Below, in pieces: positions 16,225-25,178 of a stretch of DNA of 64,000 nucleotides. Position numbers and translations under genes: made by a program. Every line of letters starts with the position of its first letter. Positions within the stretch are counted from its first letter, which is position 1. The notes below the pieces were generated by a model. The model did no database searches and had not been told where the DNA came from. It saw only the letters and a program-made list of their open reading frames with translations. The stretch covers positions 1 to 64,000 of the forward strand of contig UQWI01000002.1 of assembly GCA_900544765.1 (NCBI GenBank), read 5' to 3'. This stretch comes from an uncultured Eubacteriales bacterium (GTDB taxonomy: Bacteria > Bacillota > Clostridia > Oscillospirales > Oscillospiraceae).

Positions 16225-19200
16225 GTGGCAAAGAAAAAGACCATGGACGGAAACGAGGCTGCGGCTTACGCCAGTTATGCGTTTACCGAGGTCGCAACAA
16301 TTTATCCCATTACGCCTTCGAGCCCTATGGCCGAGCATGTGGACACCTGGGCCGCTAACGGCATGAAGAACATTTTCGGCCAGCCTGTGCGTCTCGTTGA
16401 GATGCAGAGCGAGGCCGGAGCCTGCGGCGCTATGCAGGGCAGCCTCGAGTGCGGCAGCCTCACCACCACATACACCGCGTCCCAGGGCCTGGCGCTTATG
16501 ATACCGCCGCTGTACAGGATAGCGGGCCAGCTCCAGCCCGGAGTACTGCACGTCGCCGCGCGCACCCTCGGCACTGCCAGCTTCTCCATTTTCGGCGACC
16601 ATCAGGACGTCATGGCCTGCCGCCAGACCGGTGTGGCGCAGCTCGCCTCCTCCAGCGTACAGGAGTGCATGGATCTCGCCGCCGTGGCCCACCTGTCCGC
16701 GATAAAGGGCCGCGTGCCGTTTATGCACTTCTTCGACGGCTTCCGCACCAGCCACGAGATACAGAAAATAGACGTGCTGGACTATGCGGACCTGGCCAAG
16801 CTCGTCGACTACGACGCGCTGCACGCCTTCCGCAAAAACTCGCTCAACAGCGAGCGCCCGGTGATGCGCTCCATAGTGCAGAACCCGGACACCTACTTCC
16901 AGAGCCGCGAGGCCGTGAACCCCTATTACGACGCCCTGCCCGGCATAGTGGAGTACTACATGGGCGAGATGAGCAAGCTGACCGGACGCGACTACAAGCT
17001 CTTCAACTACTATGGCGCGCCCGACGCGGAGTACGTCGTCGCGGCAATTGGCAGCGTCTGCGACTGCCTGAAGGAAGTCGTGGACTATCTCAACGCCCAG
17101 GGGCGCAGGACCGGCCTGATACAGGTGCACCTCTACCGTCCCTTCAGCGTCAAGCACCTGCTTGCGGCCCTGCCCGAGACATGTAAGGTGCTCACGGCGC
17201 TCGACCGCACCAAGGAGGCGGGCGCCAACGGCGACCCGCTCTACGAGGACATCGCGGGGGCCATAGTCAACCTCGAAAACCGCCCGCTGCTGCTCGGCGG
17301 CCGCTACGGAATATCCAGCAAGGACACGACGCCGGCGATGATGAAGGCCGTGTACGACAACATGTCCGGCGAAAGGAAGAATCACTTCACCGTCGGCATC
17401 ATCGACGACCTGACCTTCCGCTCCCTGCCGGTCGGCGAGAATATAGTCACGGCGGACAAGAGCATAATAAGCTGCAAATTCTGGGGCCTGGGCTCCGACG
17501 GGACGGTAGGCGCCAACAAGAACTCCATAAAAATAATCGGCGACAACACCGACCAGTATGTGCAGGCCTATTTTGAATACGACACGAAGAAGTCCGGCGG
17601 CGTCACAAAGAGCCACCTTCGCTTCGGCCACACGCCCATACTCTCTACCTACTATGTGACCATGGCCGATTTCGTGGCCTGCCACAACGAGAGCTACATC
17701 AAGAAATACGATATTGTAAACGAGATAAAGGAGGGCGGAACCTTCCTGCTGAACACGGTTTGGACGGACGAGCAGCTAGAGCGTGAGCTGCCGAACAAAG
17801 TAAAGCGTATCCTGGCCGAACGACGCATCCGCTTCTACACCATAGACGCCACGGAAATAGCGCACAAAATAGGCCTCGGCAACCGCACCAACACCGTGCT
17901 CCAGGCCGCGTTCTTCAGGCTCTCCGGCGTCCTGCCCATTGACGAGGCGGTAAAATATATGAAGGACGCCATAACCAAGACCTACGGGGCCAAGGGCGAG
18001 AAGGTCCTCAGCATGAACTACGCCGCGGTGGACGAGGGCGTGTCCGCCATGCACGAGATAACCGTCCCCGAGTCCTGGGCGCAGCTGGCCGACGAGCCTG
18101 CGGCGGAGATGGGCGGTGTCCCGGAGTTCGTCTCCACGGTTATGAGCGCCGTCAACGGACAGCGCGGCGACCAGCTGCCGGTCAGCGTGTGGAAGGACAG
18201 CGCGGACGGCACCGTCCCTGTGGGAACGTCCAAATATGAGAAGCGCGGCTTTGCCGCCTACGTCCCTGAATGGGACGCCTCCAAGTGCATCGGCTGCAAC
18301 CTCTGCTCCCTCTACTGCCCGCACGCGGCTGTCAGGCCCTTCCTGCTCAACGCTGACGAAGCGGCCGCCGCCCCCGAGAGCTATGTGACCAACGAGGCCA
18401 AGGGCAAGGCCTTCGAGGGCCTGCGCTACCGCATACAGGTGGATGTGCTCGACTGCACGGGATGCAGCACCTGCGTGACCGCCTGCCCCGCCAAGGCCCT
18501 TGAGATGAAGCCGATAGCCGGACAGCTCCCGCAGCAGGACAACTGGGATTACAGCCTCAGCCTTTCCGAGAAGCCCAACCCGATGGACAAGTTCTCCGTC
18601 AAGGGCAGCCAGTACGAGCAGCCGCTGCTCGAGTTCTCCGGCGCCTGCGCGGGCTGCGGGGAGACCGCCTACATGAAGCTGATGACCCAGCTCTACGGCG
18701 ACCGCATGATAGTCGCAAACGCCACTGGGTGCACCCAGGCCTGGGGCTTCTCCACGCCGAGCTTCCCATACACCACAAACAGCCGCGGGCATGGCCCTGC
18801 GCTGTCGAATTCGCTGTTTGAGAACAACGCGGAGTACAGCCTTGGAATGTGCCTGAGCATGCAGCAGCAGCGCGCCCGCCTCGCGGAAAATGCCCGCGCC
18901 CTGGCCGGACAGACCGGCGACGAGGCGCTGCGCACTGCGCTCAACGCCTGGCTCGAGGGCTTTGACGACGACAAGAACGCCCGTGCACTGGCCGACAATG
19001 TGATAGACGCGATTGAAAAGACCGGCGAGACCGGAGAGCTGGTGGATTACATCAGGGACAACGAGGAGCATCTGGTGCGCAAGAGCATGTGGATGTACGG
19101 CGGCGACGGCTGGGCCTACGACATAGGCTACGGCGGCCTTGACCACGTCCTGGCCTCCGGGATAGACGTGAACATCCTCGTTGTCGACACTGAAGTCTAC

Positions 19201-19728
19201 TCCAATACCGGCGGACAGGCCTCCAAGGCCACGCCGATTGGCGCGGTGGCCCAGTTCGCGGCCTCCGGCAAAAAGACCGTGAAAAAGGACCTGGCCATGC
19301 TGGCCGCCGAGTACGGCAACGTGTATGTGGCCTCCGTGGCTCTCGGCGCGAACCCGGCGCAGACCATCACAGCCATCCGTGAGGCCGAGGAGCACCACGG
19401 CCCGTCGCTCATAGTGGCCTACGCGCCCTGCATCAATCACGGAATAGTTAAGGGCATGGGCTATTCCCAGGCCGAGGCCAAGCTCGCCGTAGACAGCGGC
19501 TACTGGTTCCTGTTCCGCTACAAGCCGGAGCTGAAGGAGGAGGGCAAGAACCCCTTCATCCTCGACAGCAAAGCGCCCAGCGTGCCGCTTGACGACTTCC
19601 TCATGGGCGAGGTGCGCTATGCCTCACTGAAGAGGACTTTCCCCGACCAGGCCGACGCGCTCATGGAGGCCGCAAGGAAGAACAGCGCCGAGCGCTACAA
19701 CAAATACTTGGAGCTCTCGCAGCGTTAA
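16225..19728 (+). CDS. nifJ: Pyruvate:ferredoxin (flavodoxin) oxidoreductase, single-chain (1167 aa)
   Basis: A full-length fused PFOR. It starts with the pyrimidine-domain segment NEAAAYASYAFTEVATIYPITPSSPMAE, carries two 4Fe-4S clusters (CIGCNLCSLYC near residue 688 and CTGCSTCVTAC near 743), then the third-cluster cysteine region CAGCGETAY near 806 and the thiamine-diphosphate motif GDGWAYDIGYGGLDH near 958. It converts pyruvate and CoA to acetyl-CoA, CO2 and reduced ferredoxin. GTG at 16225 follows GGAGGT. It heads the plus-strand arm of the hydroxycarboxylate island, which places pyruvate as the product of the decarboxylase. Its dependence on thiamine diphosphate is a link to the TPP-sensing gene near 1.9 kb. 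Confidence 0.96.
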   Translation: MAKKKTMDGNEAAAYASYAFTEVATIYPITPSSPMAEHVDTWAANGMKNIFGQPVRLVEMQSEAGACGAMQGSLECGSLTTTYTASQGLALMIPPLYRIAGQLQPGVLHVAARTLGTASFSIFGDHQDVMACRQTGVAQLASSSVQECMDLAAVAHLSAIKGRVPFMHFFDGFRTSHEIQKIDVLDYADLAKLVDYDALHAFRKNSLNSERPVMRSIVQNPDTYFQSREAVNPYYDALPGIVEYYMGEMSKLTGRDYKLFNYYGAPDAEYVVAAIGSVCDCLKEVVDYLNAQGRRTGLIQVHLYRPFSVKHLLAALPETCKVLTALDRTKEAGANGDPLYEDIAGAIVNLENRPLLLGGRYGISSKDTTPAMMKAVYDNMSGERKNHFTVGIIDDLTFRSLPVGENIVTADKSIISCKFWGLGSDGTVGANKNSIKIIGDNTDQYVQAYFEYDTKKSGGVTKSHLRFGHTPILSTYYVTMADFVACHNESYIKKYDIVNEIKEGGTFLLNTVWTDEQLERELPNKVKRILAERRIRFYTIDATEIAHKIGLGNRTNTVLQAAFFRLSGVLPIDEAVKYMKDAITKTYGAKGEKVLSMNYAAVDEGVSAMHEITVPESWAQLADEPAAEMGGVPEFVSTVMSAVNGQRGDQLPVSVWKDSADGTVPVGTSKYEKRGFAAYVPEWDASKCIGCNLCSLYCPHAAVRPFLLNADEAAAAPESYVTNEAKGKAFEGLRYRIQVDVLDCTGCSTCVTACPAKALEMKPIAGQLPQQDNWDYSLSLSEKPNPMDKFSVKGSQYEQPLLEFSGACAGCGETAYMKLMTQLYGDRMIVANATGCTQAWGFSTPSFPYTTNSRGHGPALSNSLFENNAEYSLGMCLSMQQQRARLAENARALAGQTGDEALRTALNAWLEGFDDDKNARALADNVIDAIEKTGETGELVDYIRDNEEHLVRKSMWMYGGDGWAYDIGYGGLDHVLASGIDVNILVVDTEVYSNTGGQASKATPIGAVAQFAASGKKTVKKDLAMLAAEYGNVYVASVALGANPAQTITAIREAEEHHGPSLIVAYAPCINHGIVKGMGYSQAEAKLAVDSGYWFLFRYKPELKEEGKNPFILDSKAPSVPLDDFLMGEVRYASLKRTFPDQADALMEAARKNSAERYNKYLELSQR

Positions 19729-19746
19729 ATATCGGAGGTGCCAATT

Positions 19747-20868
19747 ATGAATCCTTTGAGCGAATTCATGTCAAGCCGTCCGGGCGAAACCATCCGTCTG
19801 AAGCCCGACTGGTTCGTAGTGACGGACGGGGAGCATGCGCTGCCCGGACGGCTCGGCGGGGTGCATCCCGCCGAGCCGCAGAAGGTAAAGGTGTTCATCG
19901 ACCATGAGACCCCGTGCGGCAGCGAGAAATCGGCAGATTTGCAGCGGCTGCTGATAGAGTACGCCGGGGAAAACGGCTGCGAGCTCTTCAACGGCTACGG
20001 TGTTTCGTACCAGCTTATGCTGGACAAATATGTGCAGCCCGGGCAGCTCGTAGCCTGCTGCGGGAAATTCGGCAGCATATTTGCTTCGGCGGGAGCCTTC
20101 GCCGTCTCTCTCACCGCGGACGAGATGAAGAGCGCCGTCGAGAGCGGTGAGATTGAGGTCGCGGTGCCGGAAACCTTCACGCTGAAGGTGACAGGAGAGC
20201 TGCGTGGGCGCGCAAACGGCAAGGACGCCGTCCTGGCGGCGCTGCCGATGCTCGCAGGCGCGAAGGGCAGGACGCTGCTGGTTGACAGCGCCGCAGCGAG
20301 CTGGAGCGCCTCGGATAAGGCCGCCTTCATGCAGCTCTTGAGCGAGTGCGGATGCCTCACCGCAGTCAGCGGAACAGCGGACAGCGCGGATTGCAGCCTG
20401 CAGCTCGGCGACGTCGTGCCAATGGCGGCCGGACCGAATGACTTCACCCGGGCCGTGCCTGCTGCCGAGTGCTCCGGCACTGCAGTCACGAACGTGTTCA
20501 TAGGGGGCTGCTCACAGGGCAGGATTGAGGACATACGCGCTGCGGCTTCGGTCATACGCGGCAGGCGTGTCGCCCGCTCCGTGCGCGCAATGGTGGCCTT
20601 TGCGACTACCAAGGACTTTATTGCCGCGGCAAATGAGGGCCTGATTGCCCGATTCCTGGACGCGGGAGTGCTGGTGATGAACCAGGGCTGCTCAGCCTGC
20701 TACGGCAGGAGCCAGGGCCTGGCCGACGGCAAGGACGTCGTGCTCAGCGCCGGCAGCAGGCCCTGCCCAAACTGCAACGGCGAGGGCGACGTGCCCACCT
20801 ATCTGTGCAGCGCCGCCACGGCCATGGCCAGCGCCATAGCCGGATACATCTGTCCCGACGAGGCTTGA
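19747..20868 (+). CDS. Degenerate aconitase/LeuC-like protein (373 aa)
   Basis: It resembles the catalytic large subunit of 3-isopropylmalate dehydratase but is short and altered. The stretch KVKVFIDHETPCGSEKSADL and the following domain align with LeuC, yet the catalytic GADSHT segment is replaced by CCGKFGSIFASAGAF. The cluster-ligand regions are recognisable, as GGCSQGRIEDIRAAA (canonical [11 protein letters not shown]) and NQGCSACYGRSQG, so three cysteines remain. ATG at 19747 is chosen because GGAGGTG lies six bases before it. It sits between PFOR and the LeuD-LeuC fusion, twelve bases from the latter. Possible roles: a structural partner of the fusion, or an enzyme with changed chemistry. 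Confidence 0.8.
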   Translation: MNPLSEFMSSRPGETIRLKPDWFVVTDGEHALPGRLGGVHPAEPQKVKVFIDHETPCGSEKSADLQRLLIEYAGENGCELFNGYGVSYQLMLDKYVQPGQLVACCGKFGSIFASAGAFAVSLTADEMKSAVESGEIEVAVPETFTLKVTGELRGRANGKDAVLAALPMLAGAKGRTLLVDSAAASWSASDKAAFMQLLSECGCLTAVSGTADSADCSLQLGDVVPMAAGPNDFTRAVPAAECSGTAVTNVFIGGCSQGRIEDIRAAASVIRGRRVARSVRAMVAFATTKDFIAAANEGLIARFLDAGVLVMNQGCSACYGRSQGLADGKDVVLSAGSRPCPNCNGEGDVPTYLCSAATAMASAIAGYICPDEA

Positions 20869-20880
20869 GGAGGTAAGAGC

Positions 20881-22695
20881 ATGGAAAAAGTATTCAGCGG
20901 CCGCGTGTGGACGATGCGCAAGGACATAGACACCGACATCATAATCCCCACCCAGTACATCGGCCTGCCCATGGACGAGATGATAAAGCACGTCTTTGAG
21001 CCTCTGTACCCTGACCTCGCGGCTCAGCTCCGCCGTGGGGACATCATAGTCGCCGGGCCGAACTTCGGCTGCGGCTCATCTCGTGAAATGGCCCCGGAGG
21101 CCATGAAAAATGCCGGCATACGCTGCGTGATAGCGCCGAGCTTTGCGCGCATCTTCTTCCGCAACAGCTACAATAACGGCATGCTCCTGCTGGAAAACGA
21201 CGAGCTCTATAAGCACGTCAAGGACGGGGACACCGTCACCGTGGACCTCGAGAACCTGTGCGTCGAGTTCGGCGGCGAACGCTTCCCGATACCCAAGATA
21301 CCCGACAACCTGCTTGAGATAGTTGAAAACGGCGGCCTTGTCCAGACCTGCGAGAAGGAGAACGCTCTGGCCGCCGAGGGCAAGCTGCCCGAGCGCAGGC
21401 CTCTGCCCCCGGAGCCTGAGTGCGTTGGTGAGCACACGCTGGCCGAGAAGATACTCATGCGCAACACGCACAGCGCGTCCCTGCGCCCGGGCGACATAGT
21501 CATGGCCCGCCCCGACCGCCTCTTCGTCCTGGACGTGTATTTCACGCCGGTCTATAAGAAGCTCAAGGCCATGGGATATACGAAGGTCGCGCACCCGGAG
21601 ACCGCAGGCGCCATAGACGATCATCAGATGCCCTGCGTCATGTTCGACGACCCTGAGAGCTATCGCTACGGCTGCAAGCTCGTGGACGAGTACAAGTTCG
21701 GCACGCACCTGATAGGCGAGGGCATAGGCCACCAGCTCATCCCCGAGCGCCGCTACGCCAAACCCGGCAGCGTCATATTCGTTACCGACAGCCACACCAC
21801 CACCTACGGCGCCGTGGGCTGCTTCTCCACCGGCGTCGGATATACCGAGATGGCTGCGGCGCTCGGCCGCGGCGAGATGTGGATACGAGTGCCCTCCGCC
21901 ATAAAGATACAGATAGACGGACACCTGCCCGAGGGCGTGATGAGCAAGGACATAATCCTGCGCGTCCTGGGCGACCTCACTGCCAACGGCGGTACCTACC
22001 GCAGCCTCGAGTTCTGCGGCAGCACGGTAGACGAGATGAGCATAGATTCGAGGCTGTGCATCTCCAATATGGCCGTCGAGTGCGGAGCCAAGGTCGGACT
22101 CTTTGCGCCGGACGCCAAGACCTGCGAGTACAGCGGCGTCGATCCGAAGGACGTCGAGTGGATGACCGTCGGCCCGGATGAGTGCTACGAGCGCGTCCTG
22201 CACTACAAGGCCGAGGACTTCGTGCCGAATCTCTCCGTGCCGCAGTTTGTGGACAACGTCCACCCGGTCACGGAATATGAGGGCACCCCAGTCGACCAGA
22301 TCTTCCTCGGCAGCTGCACGAACGGCCGCCTTGAGGACATGGCGGTGGCCGCAAAGATACTCAAGGGCCATCACGTCCCCAACAACGTGAAGTTCATAGT
22401 CACTTGCGCCACGAAGGACATATACAAAGCCGCCATTGAGGCCGGATATATCCAGATTTTCGCCGAGGCGGGCGCAATGGTGACCCAGCCGTATTGCAGC
22501 CTGTGCCAGGGCCGCGGCGGCGGAGTGGTCGGTGAGAACCAGGTGATACTGGCCACAAACAACCGCAATTTCCTCGGACGTATGGGCCCGGCCTCCAGCA
22601 AAATCTTCCTGGGCAGCCCTGCGACCATCGCAGTCTCCGCCCTTACGGGGCGTATAACCGACCCGAGGAGCTTTATCAAGACCCTCGAAGCGTGA
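20881..22695 (+). CDS. LeuD-LeuC fusion: aconitase-family hydro-lyase with the swivel domain first (604 aa)
   Basis: Residues 1 to about 165 are a small-subunit swivel domain ([46 protein letters not shown]). Residues from about 185 onward are a complete large subunit with [20 protein letters not shown], the cluster cysteines in [13 protein letters not shown] and [12 protein letters not shown], and an intact C-terminus. Monomeric aconitases carry the swivel domain last, so this order is reversed. The family dehydrates or isomerises 2-hydroxy di- and tricarboxylates (isopropylmalate, citramalate, maleate, dimethylmalate). The absence of leuA/leuB and the presence of transporter and decarboxylase genes argue for catabolism, not leucine synthesis. 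GAGGAGG precedes the ATG. Confidence 0.9.
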   Translation: MEKVFSGRVWTMRKDIDTDIIIPTQYIGLPMDEMIKHVFEPLYPDLAAQLRRGDIIVAGPNFGCGSSREMAPEAMKNAGIRCVIAPSFARIFFRNSYNNGMLLLENDELYKHVKDGDTVTVDLENLCVEFGGERFPIPKIPDNLLEIVENGGLVQTCEKENALAAEGKLPERRPLPPEPECVGEHTLAEKILMRNTHSASLRPGDIVMARPDRLFVLDVYFTPVYKKLKAMGYTKVAHPETAGAIDDHQMPCVMFDDPESYRYGCKLVDEYKFGTHLIGEGIGHQLIPERRYAKPGSVIFVTDSHTTTYGAVGCFSTGVGYTEMAAALGRGEMWIRVPSAIKIQIDGHLPEGVMSKDIILRVLGDLTANGGTYRSLEFCGSTVDEMSIDSRLCISNMAVECGAKVGLFAPDAKTCEYSGVDPKDVEWMTVGPDECYERVLHYKAEDFVPNLSVPQFVDNVHPVTEYEGTPVDQIFLGSCTNGRLEDMAVAAKILKGHHVPNNVKFIVTCATKDIYKAAIEAGYIQIFAEAGAMVTQPYCSLCQGRGGGVVGENQVILATNNRNFLGRMGPASSKIFLGSPATIAVSALTGRITDPRSFIKTLEA

Positions 22696-22713
22696 ACAGT
22701 GCCAATCGCGCAG

Positions 22714-22744
22714 CGGGCCGCGCCGTCAAATGCGGAGCGGCCCG
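22714..22744 (+). terminator. Intercistronic hairpin after the LeuD-LeuC gene
   Basis: CGGGCCGC and GCGGCCCG arms in the 74-base gap before oadG, without a U tract. Probably an mRNA processing or stability element. Confidence 0.45.
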
Positions 22745-22769
22745 TAAAGTATCGTGAGGTGATTAAACG

Positions 22770-23138
22770 ATGTTAAATCTGCAAGGGCTCGTGGCCGCGT
22801 CGGCCGTGGGCCAAACCGGCGGCGACGGCTCCATAGTAGTCGCCCTGGCAATCCTCCTCGTAGTTGTTATAGTCGCGCTGGTGCGCAAAAAACGCCGCCT
22901 GAAAGCGCTGTCACAGGCGGCAGCCACGACGGAAACGGCTGCGCCCGAGACTCAGCCGGCGGCGCAGCAGAACGCGCCCGCCCGGACGGCAACCGTACCC
23001 GCAGGGGACGACGAGCTCGAGCTCGATGGTATCTCGGAGCGGGATGCGGCGATAGTAATGGCCATAACTGCCAACGCTATTGGTAAGCCGCCCGCTCAGC
23101 TGCGCTTCCATTCCATCAAGGAGGTAAAAGAAAAATGA
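22770..23138 (+). CDS. oadG: Na+-pumping decarboxylase gamma subunit, OadG-like (122 aa)
   Basis: One N-terminal membrane segment (IVVALAILLVVVIVALV, about residues 22-38) is followed by a basic patch KKRR, an Ala/Thr/Gln-rich linker and a C-terminal block (ISERDAAIVMAITANAIGKPPAQLRFHSIKEV) typical of OadG-type chains. The gamma subunit anchors and assembles the carboxyltransferase with the membrane pump. GAGGTGA precedes the ATG. The gene overlaps the biotin-carrier gene by the ATGA quartet. Confidence 0.85.
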   Translation: MLNLQGLVAASAVGQTGGDGSIVVALAILLVVVIVALVRKKRRLKALSQAAATTETAAPETQPAAQQNAPARTATVPAGDDELELDGISERDAAIVMAITANAIGKPPAQLRFHSIKEVKEK

Positions 23139-23524
23139 TATATGTTGTGACGCTGGGCGACAAAGTTTACGAGGTGGACGTGGATGTGTGTGATGCCGCC
23201 ATAGTAAGCGAGAAGGACGCCCCAAAAACTGCTCCGGCCGCTGCTCCGGCGGCTCCTGCACCGGCAGCCGCCCCCGCCCCGGCTCCGGCGGCCGCTGCTC
23301 CGACGGCGGACGGCGAGACCGTCAACTCCCCGCTGCCCGGTTCCGTGCTGAGCATTGCCGTAAGCGCAGGACAGGCTGTCAAGTCCGGGCAGGTGCTGCT
23401 GGTGCTCGAAGCTATGAAGATGGAAAACGAGATTCTCGCGCCCAGGGACTGCACAGTAAAGCAGGTCCTCGTGAACACGGGCGCAGTCGTGGACAGCGGC
23501 GCGCCGCTGGTCGTAATAGGCTGA
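23135..23524 (+). CDS. Biotin carboxyl carrier protein of the decarboxylase (129 aa)
   Basis: A C-terminal biotinyl domain with the modification motif EAMKMEN (lysine acceptor), preceded by a long Ala-Pro hinge (about residues 33-60) typical of decarboxylase carriers. GSVLSIAVSAGQAVKSGQVLLVLEAMKMENEI is the standard fold. It carries CO2 from the OadA-type carboxyltransferase (minus strand, 14424-15863) to OadB. Its start is coupled to oadG by an ATGA overlap, with AAGGAGG upstream. Confidence 0.95.
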   Translation: MIYVVTLGDKVYEVDVDVCDAAIVSEKDAPKTAPAAAPAAPAPAAAPAPAPAAAAPTADGETVNSPLPGSVLSIAVSAGQAVKSGQVLLVLEAMKMENEILAPRDCTVKQVLVNTGAVVDSGAPLVVIG

Positions 23525-23608
23525 GCGCGGCCCGCGGCCGTGATCACGGCGGGAATTACGCACCGCCGCGGTGCGCGCGGCAGGAGTAAACGTGGAGGTA
23601 TGTAGATA

Positions 23609-24715
23609 ATGCAGATGTTCCTTGACTTGTTTTCCAACGTAGCAAACTTCACCTGGCAGCAGCTGCTGATGATAGTTATCGGCCTGGTGCTGATATATCT
23701 GGCAATAAAGAAGGGCATGGAGCCGTCGCTCCTGCTTCCCATGGGCTTCGGCGCCATACTTGTCAACCTGCCCTTCGTCAGCACCGAGGCCATAGAGACG
23801 CTGTTCAACGCCGGTATAGCCAGCGAGCTTTTCCCGCTGCTGCTGTTCATAGGTATCGGCGCGATGATAGATTTCGGCCCGCTGCTGAGCAATCCGAAGA
23901 TGTTCCTCTTCGGCGCGGCAGCCCAGTTTGGCATTTTCTTTACGCTGGTAATCGCCGTTGTGCTCGGCTTTGACCTGAAAGACGCCGCCTCCGTGGCGAT
24001 TATCCCCGCTGCGGACGGCCCCACCAGCATCTATGTTGCGAACTATTTCCAGAGTACATATCAGGGCGCGATAATGGTCGCGGCGTATTCGTACATGGCC
24101 CTTGTGCCGATAATACAGCCGCCTATAATCAAGGCCATAACGACGAAGAAAGAGCGCCTCATCCGCATGGAGTACTCGCCCAGCAATGTGAGCAAGACCA
24201 CGCGTCTGCTATTCCCAATCTTCGTCACCATAATTGCGGGCACTGTCGCCCCGAAGAGCGCGGAGCTCATCGGCTTCCTCATGTTCGGAAACCTCATCCG
24301 CGAGTGCGGCGTGCTTGACAGCCTGAGCCAGAGCGCCCAGCACGAGCTGGCCAATCTCATAACGCTGCTGCTTGGCCTCTCCGTCGCTTTCCGCATGAAG
24401 GCGGAGCTGTTCGTGACCTGGAATACGCTGCTCATCCTGGTTCTCGGCCTTGTCGGCTTCGTGTTTGACACCGTGGGCGGCGTGTTTTTCGCCAAGTTCC
24501 TGAACCTGTTCTCCAAGAAGAAGATAAACCCGATGGTCGGCGCGGCGGGCATCTCCGCCTTCCCGATGGCCTCCCGCATGGTGCACAAGCTAGGCAGGGA
24601 AGAGGATCCGAACAACTTCTTGCTGATGCACGCCGCAGGCGCAAATGTCAGCGGACAGATAGCTTCCGTTATTGCCGGCGGCCTCATTATCACGTTGGTT
24701 GAACAGGTGCTGTAA
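23609..24715 (+). CDS. oadB: Na+-translocating decarboxylase beta subunit OadB (368 aa)
   Basis: A polytopic membrane protein of the OadB/MmdB/GcdB family. The functional loop AADGPTSIYVANYF (with the conserved aspartate) and the segment NPMVGAAGISAFPMASRMVHKLG are present, as is IGIGAMIDFGPLLSNPKMFLFGAAAQFG. It decarboxylates carboxybiotin and exports Na+. The length fits the family. GGAGG precedes the ATG; the 84-base gap upstream is GC-rich with small hairpins. Confidence 0.95.
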   Translation: MQMFLDLFSNVANFTWQQLLMIVIGLVLIYLAIKKGMEPSLLLPMGFGAILVNLPFVSTEAIETLFNAGIASELFPLLLFIGIGAMIDFGPLLSNPKMFLFGAAAQFGIFFTLVIAVVLGFDLKDAASVAIIPAADGPTSIYVANYFQSTYQGAIMVAAYSYMALVPIIQPPIIKAITTKKERLIRMEYSPSNVSKTTRLLFPIFVTIIAGTVAPKSAELIGFLMFGNLIRECGVLDSLSQSAQHELANLITLLLGLSVAFRMKAELFVTWNTLLILVLGLVGFVFDTVGGVFFAKFLNLFSKKKINPMVGAAGISAFPMASRMVHKLGREEDPNNFLLMHAAGANVSGQIASVIAGGLIITLVEQVL

Positions 24716-24727
24716 GGAGGTAAAGTA

Positions 24728-24868
24728 ATGGATACGGCTTTGATTCTGACCTGCCTTGGCATCATGCTCAAAGGCATGATAGGCATATTCGTAGTAATAA
24801 TTGCAATTTGGGGCCTGGTTGCGCTGTTAAACTACCTCACCAGCGACGACACCGCCGTGAAGAAATAA
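24728..24868 (+). CDS. Very small single-span membrane protein of the decarboxylase operon (46 aa)
   Basis: A 46-codon gene with an excellent ribosome site (AAGGAGGT, overlapping the oadB stop). The product is a short N-terminus, one membrane span (LKGMIGIFVVIIAIWGLVALLNYL) and an acidic-basic tail (TSDDTAVKK). The N-terminal half resembles the membrane anchor of OadG or MmdE-type subunits without their soluble part. Since oadG is already present, this would be an extra small subunit of the pump. It is the last gene of the operon. Confidence 0.75.
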   Translation: MDTALILTCLGIMLKGMIGIFVVIIAIWGLVALLNYLTSDDTAVKK

Positions 24869-24921
24869 AAAATCCCATCCGGTTGTGAATGCGCCGAACC
24901 AGTAAAAACTGACATTAGACA

Positions 24922-24962
24922 AATTCCCCCTGATGTAGGAAAGCGCTACATCAGGGGGAATT
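24922..24962 (+). terminator. Long perfect hairpin after the decarboxylase operon
   Basis: 16-base arms AATTCCCCCTGATGTA and TACATCAGGGGGAATT with a nine-base loop. It could terminate the operon or mark the edge of the adjoining transposase relic, whose ATG begins four bases later. Confidence 0.6.
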
Positions 24963-24965
24963 ACT

Positions 24966-25099
24966 ATGAAAAAAGAAATTATACGCATGTACAAGAACTG
25001 CTGCCAGGAATCAAGGTAATGATTGAGGAAGGAAAGAGCCAACGGGAAGGGGCTGAATACTTTAGCCTGCAAGTGAGACGGAAGGGCTGGCCGGCGTGA
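24966..25099 (+). pseudogene. Frameshifted remnant of a transposase-type helix-turn-helix ORF
   Basis: The frame opens MKKEIIRMYK, then continues after a frameshift as LLPGIKVMIEEGKSQREGAEYFSLQ, which resembles the short helix-turn-helix ORF that precedes IS3-type transposases (IKxMIEEGKSxREVAEYFG). No transposase catalytic part follows, so it is a dead fragment. Confidence 0.6.
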
Positions 25100-25178
25100 G
25101 TCACGCCCAACATGCCGGCAGAGCCGCGCGGCACCGCAGGGCAGGAGCACATGCCCCATCCATTTATTACAGGTGTTG

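Larger units (their letters stand above)
24869..25178. other. 310-base intergenic stretch with hairpin and transposase relic
   Basis: Apart from the hairpin at 24922-24962 and the frameshifted relic at 24966-25099, which have their own entries, I see nothing here. Confidence 0.6.

Noticed and set aside
16156..19440. Two long minus-strand frames over PFOR
   Set aside because: Antisense to a clear single-chain PFOR with intact cluster motifs; no independent protein signature.
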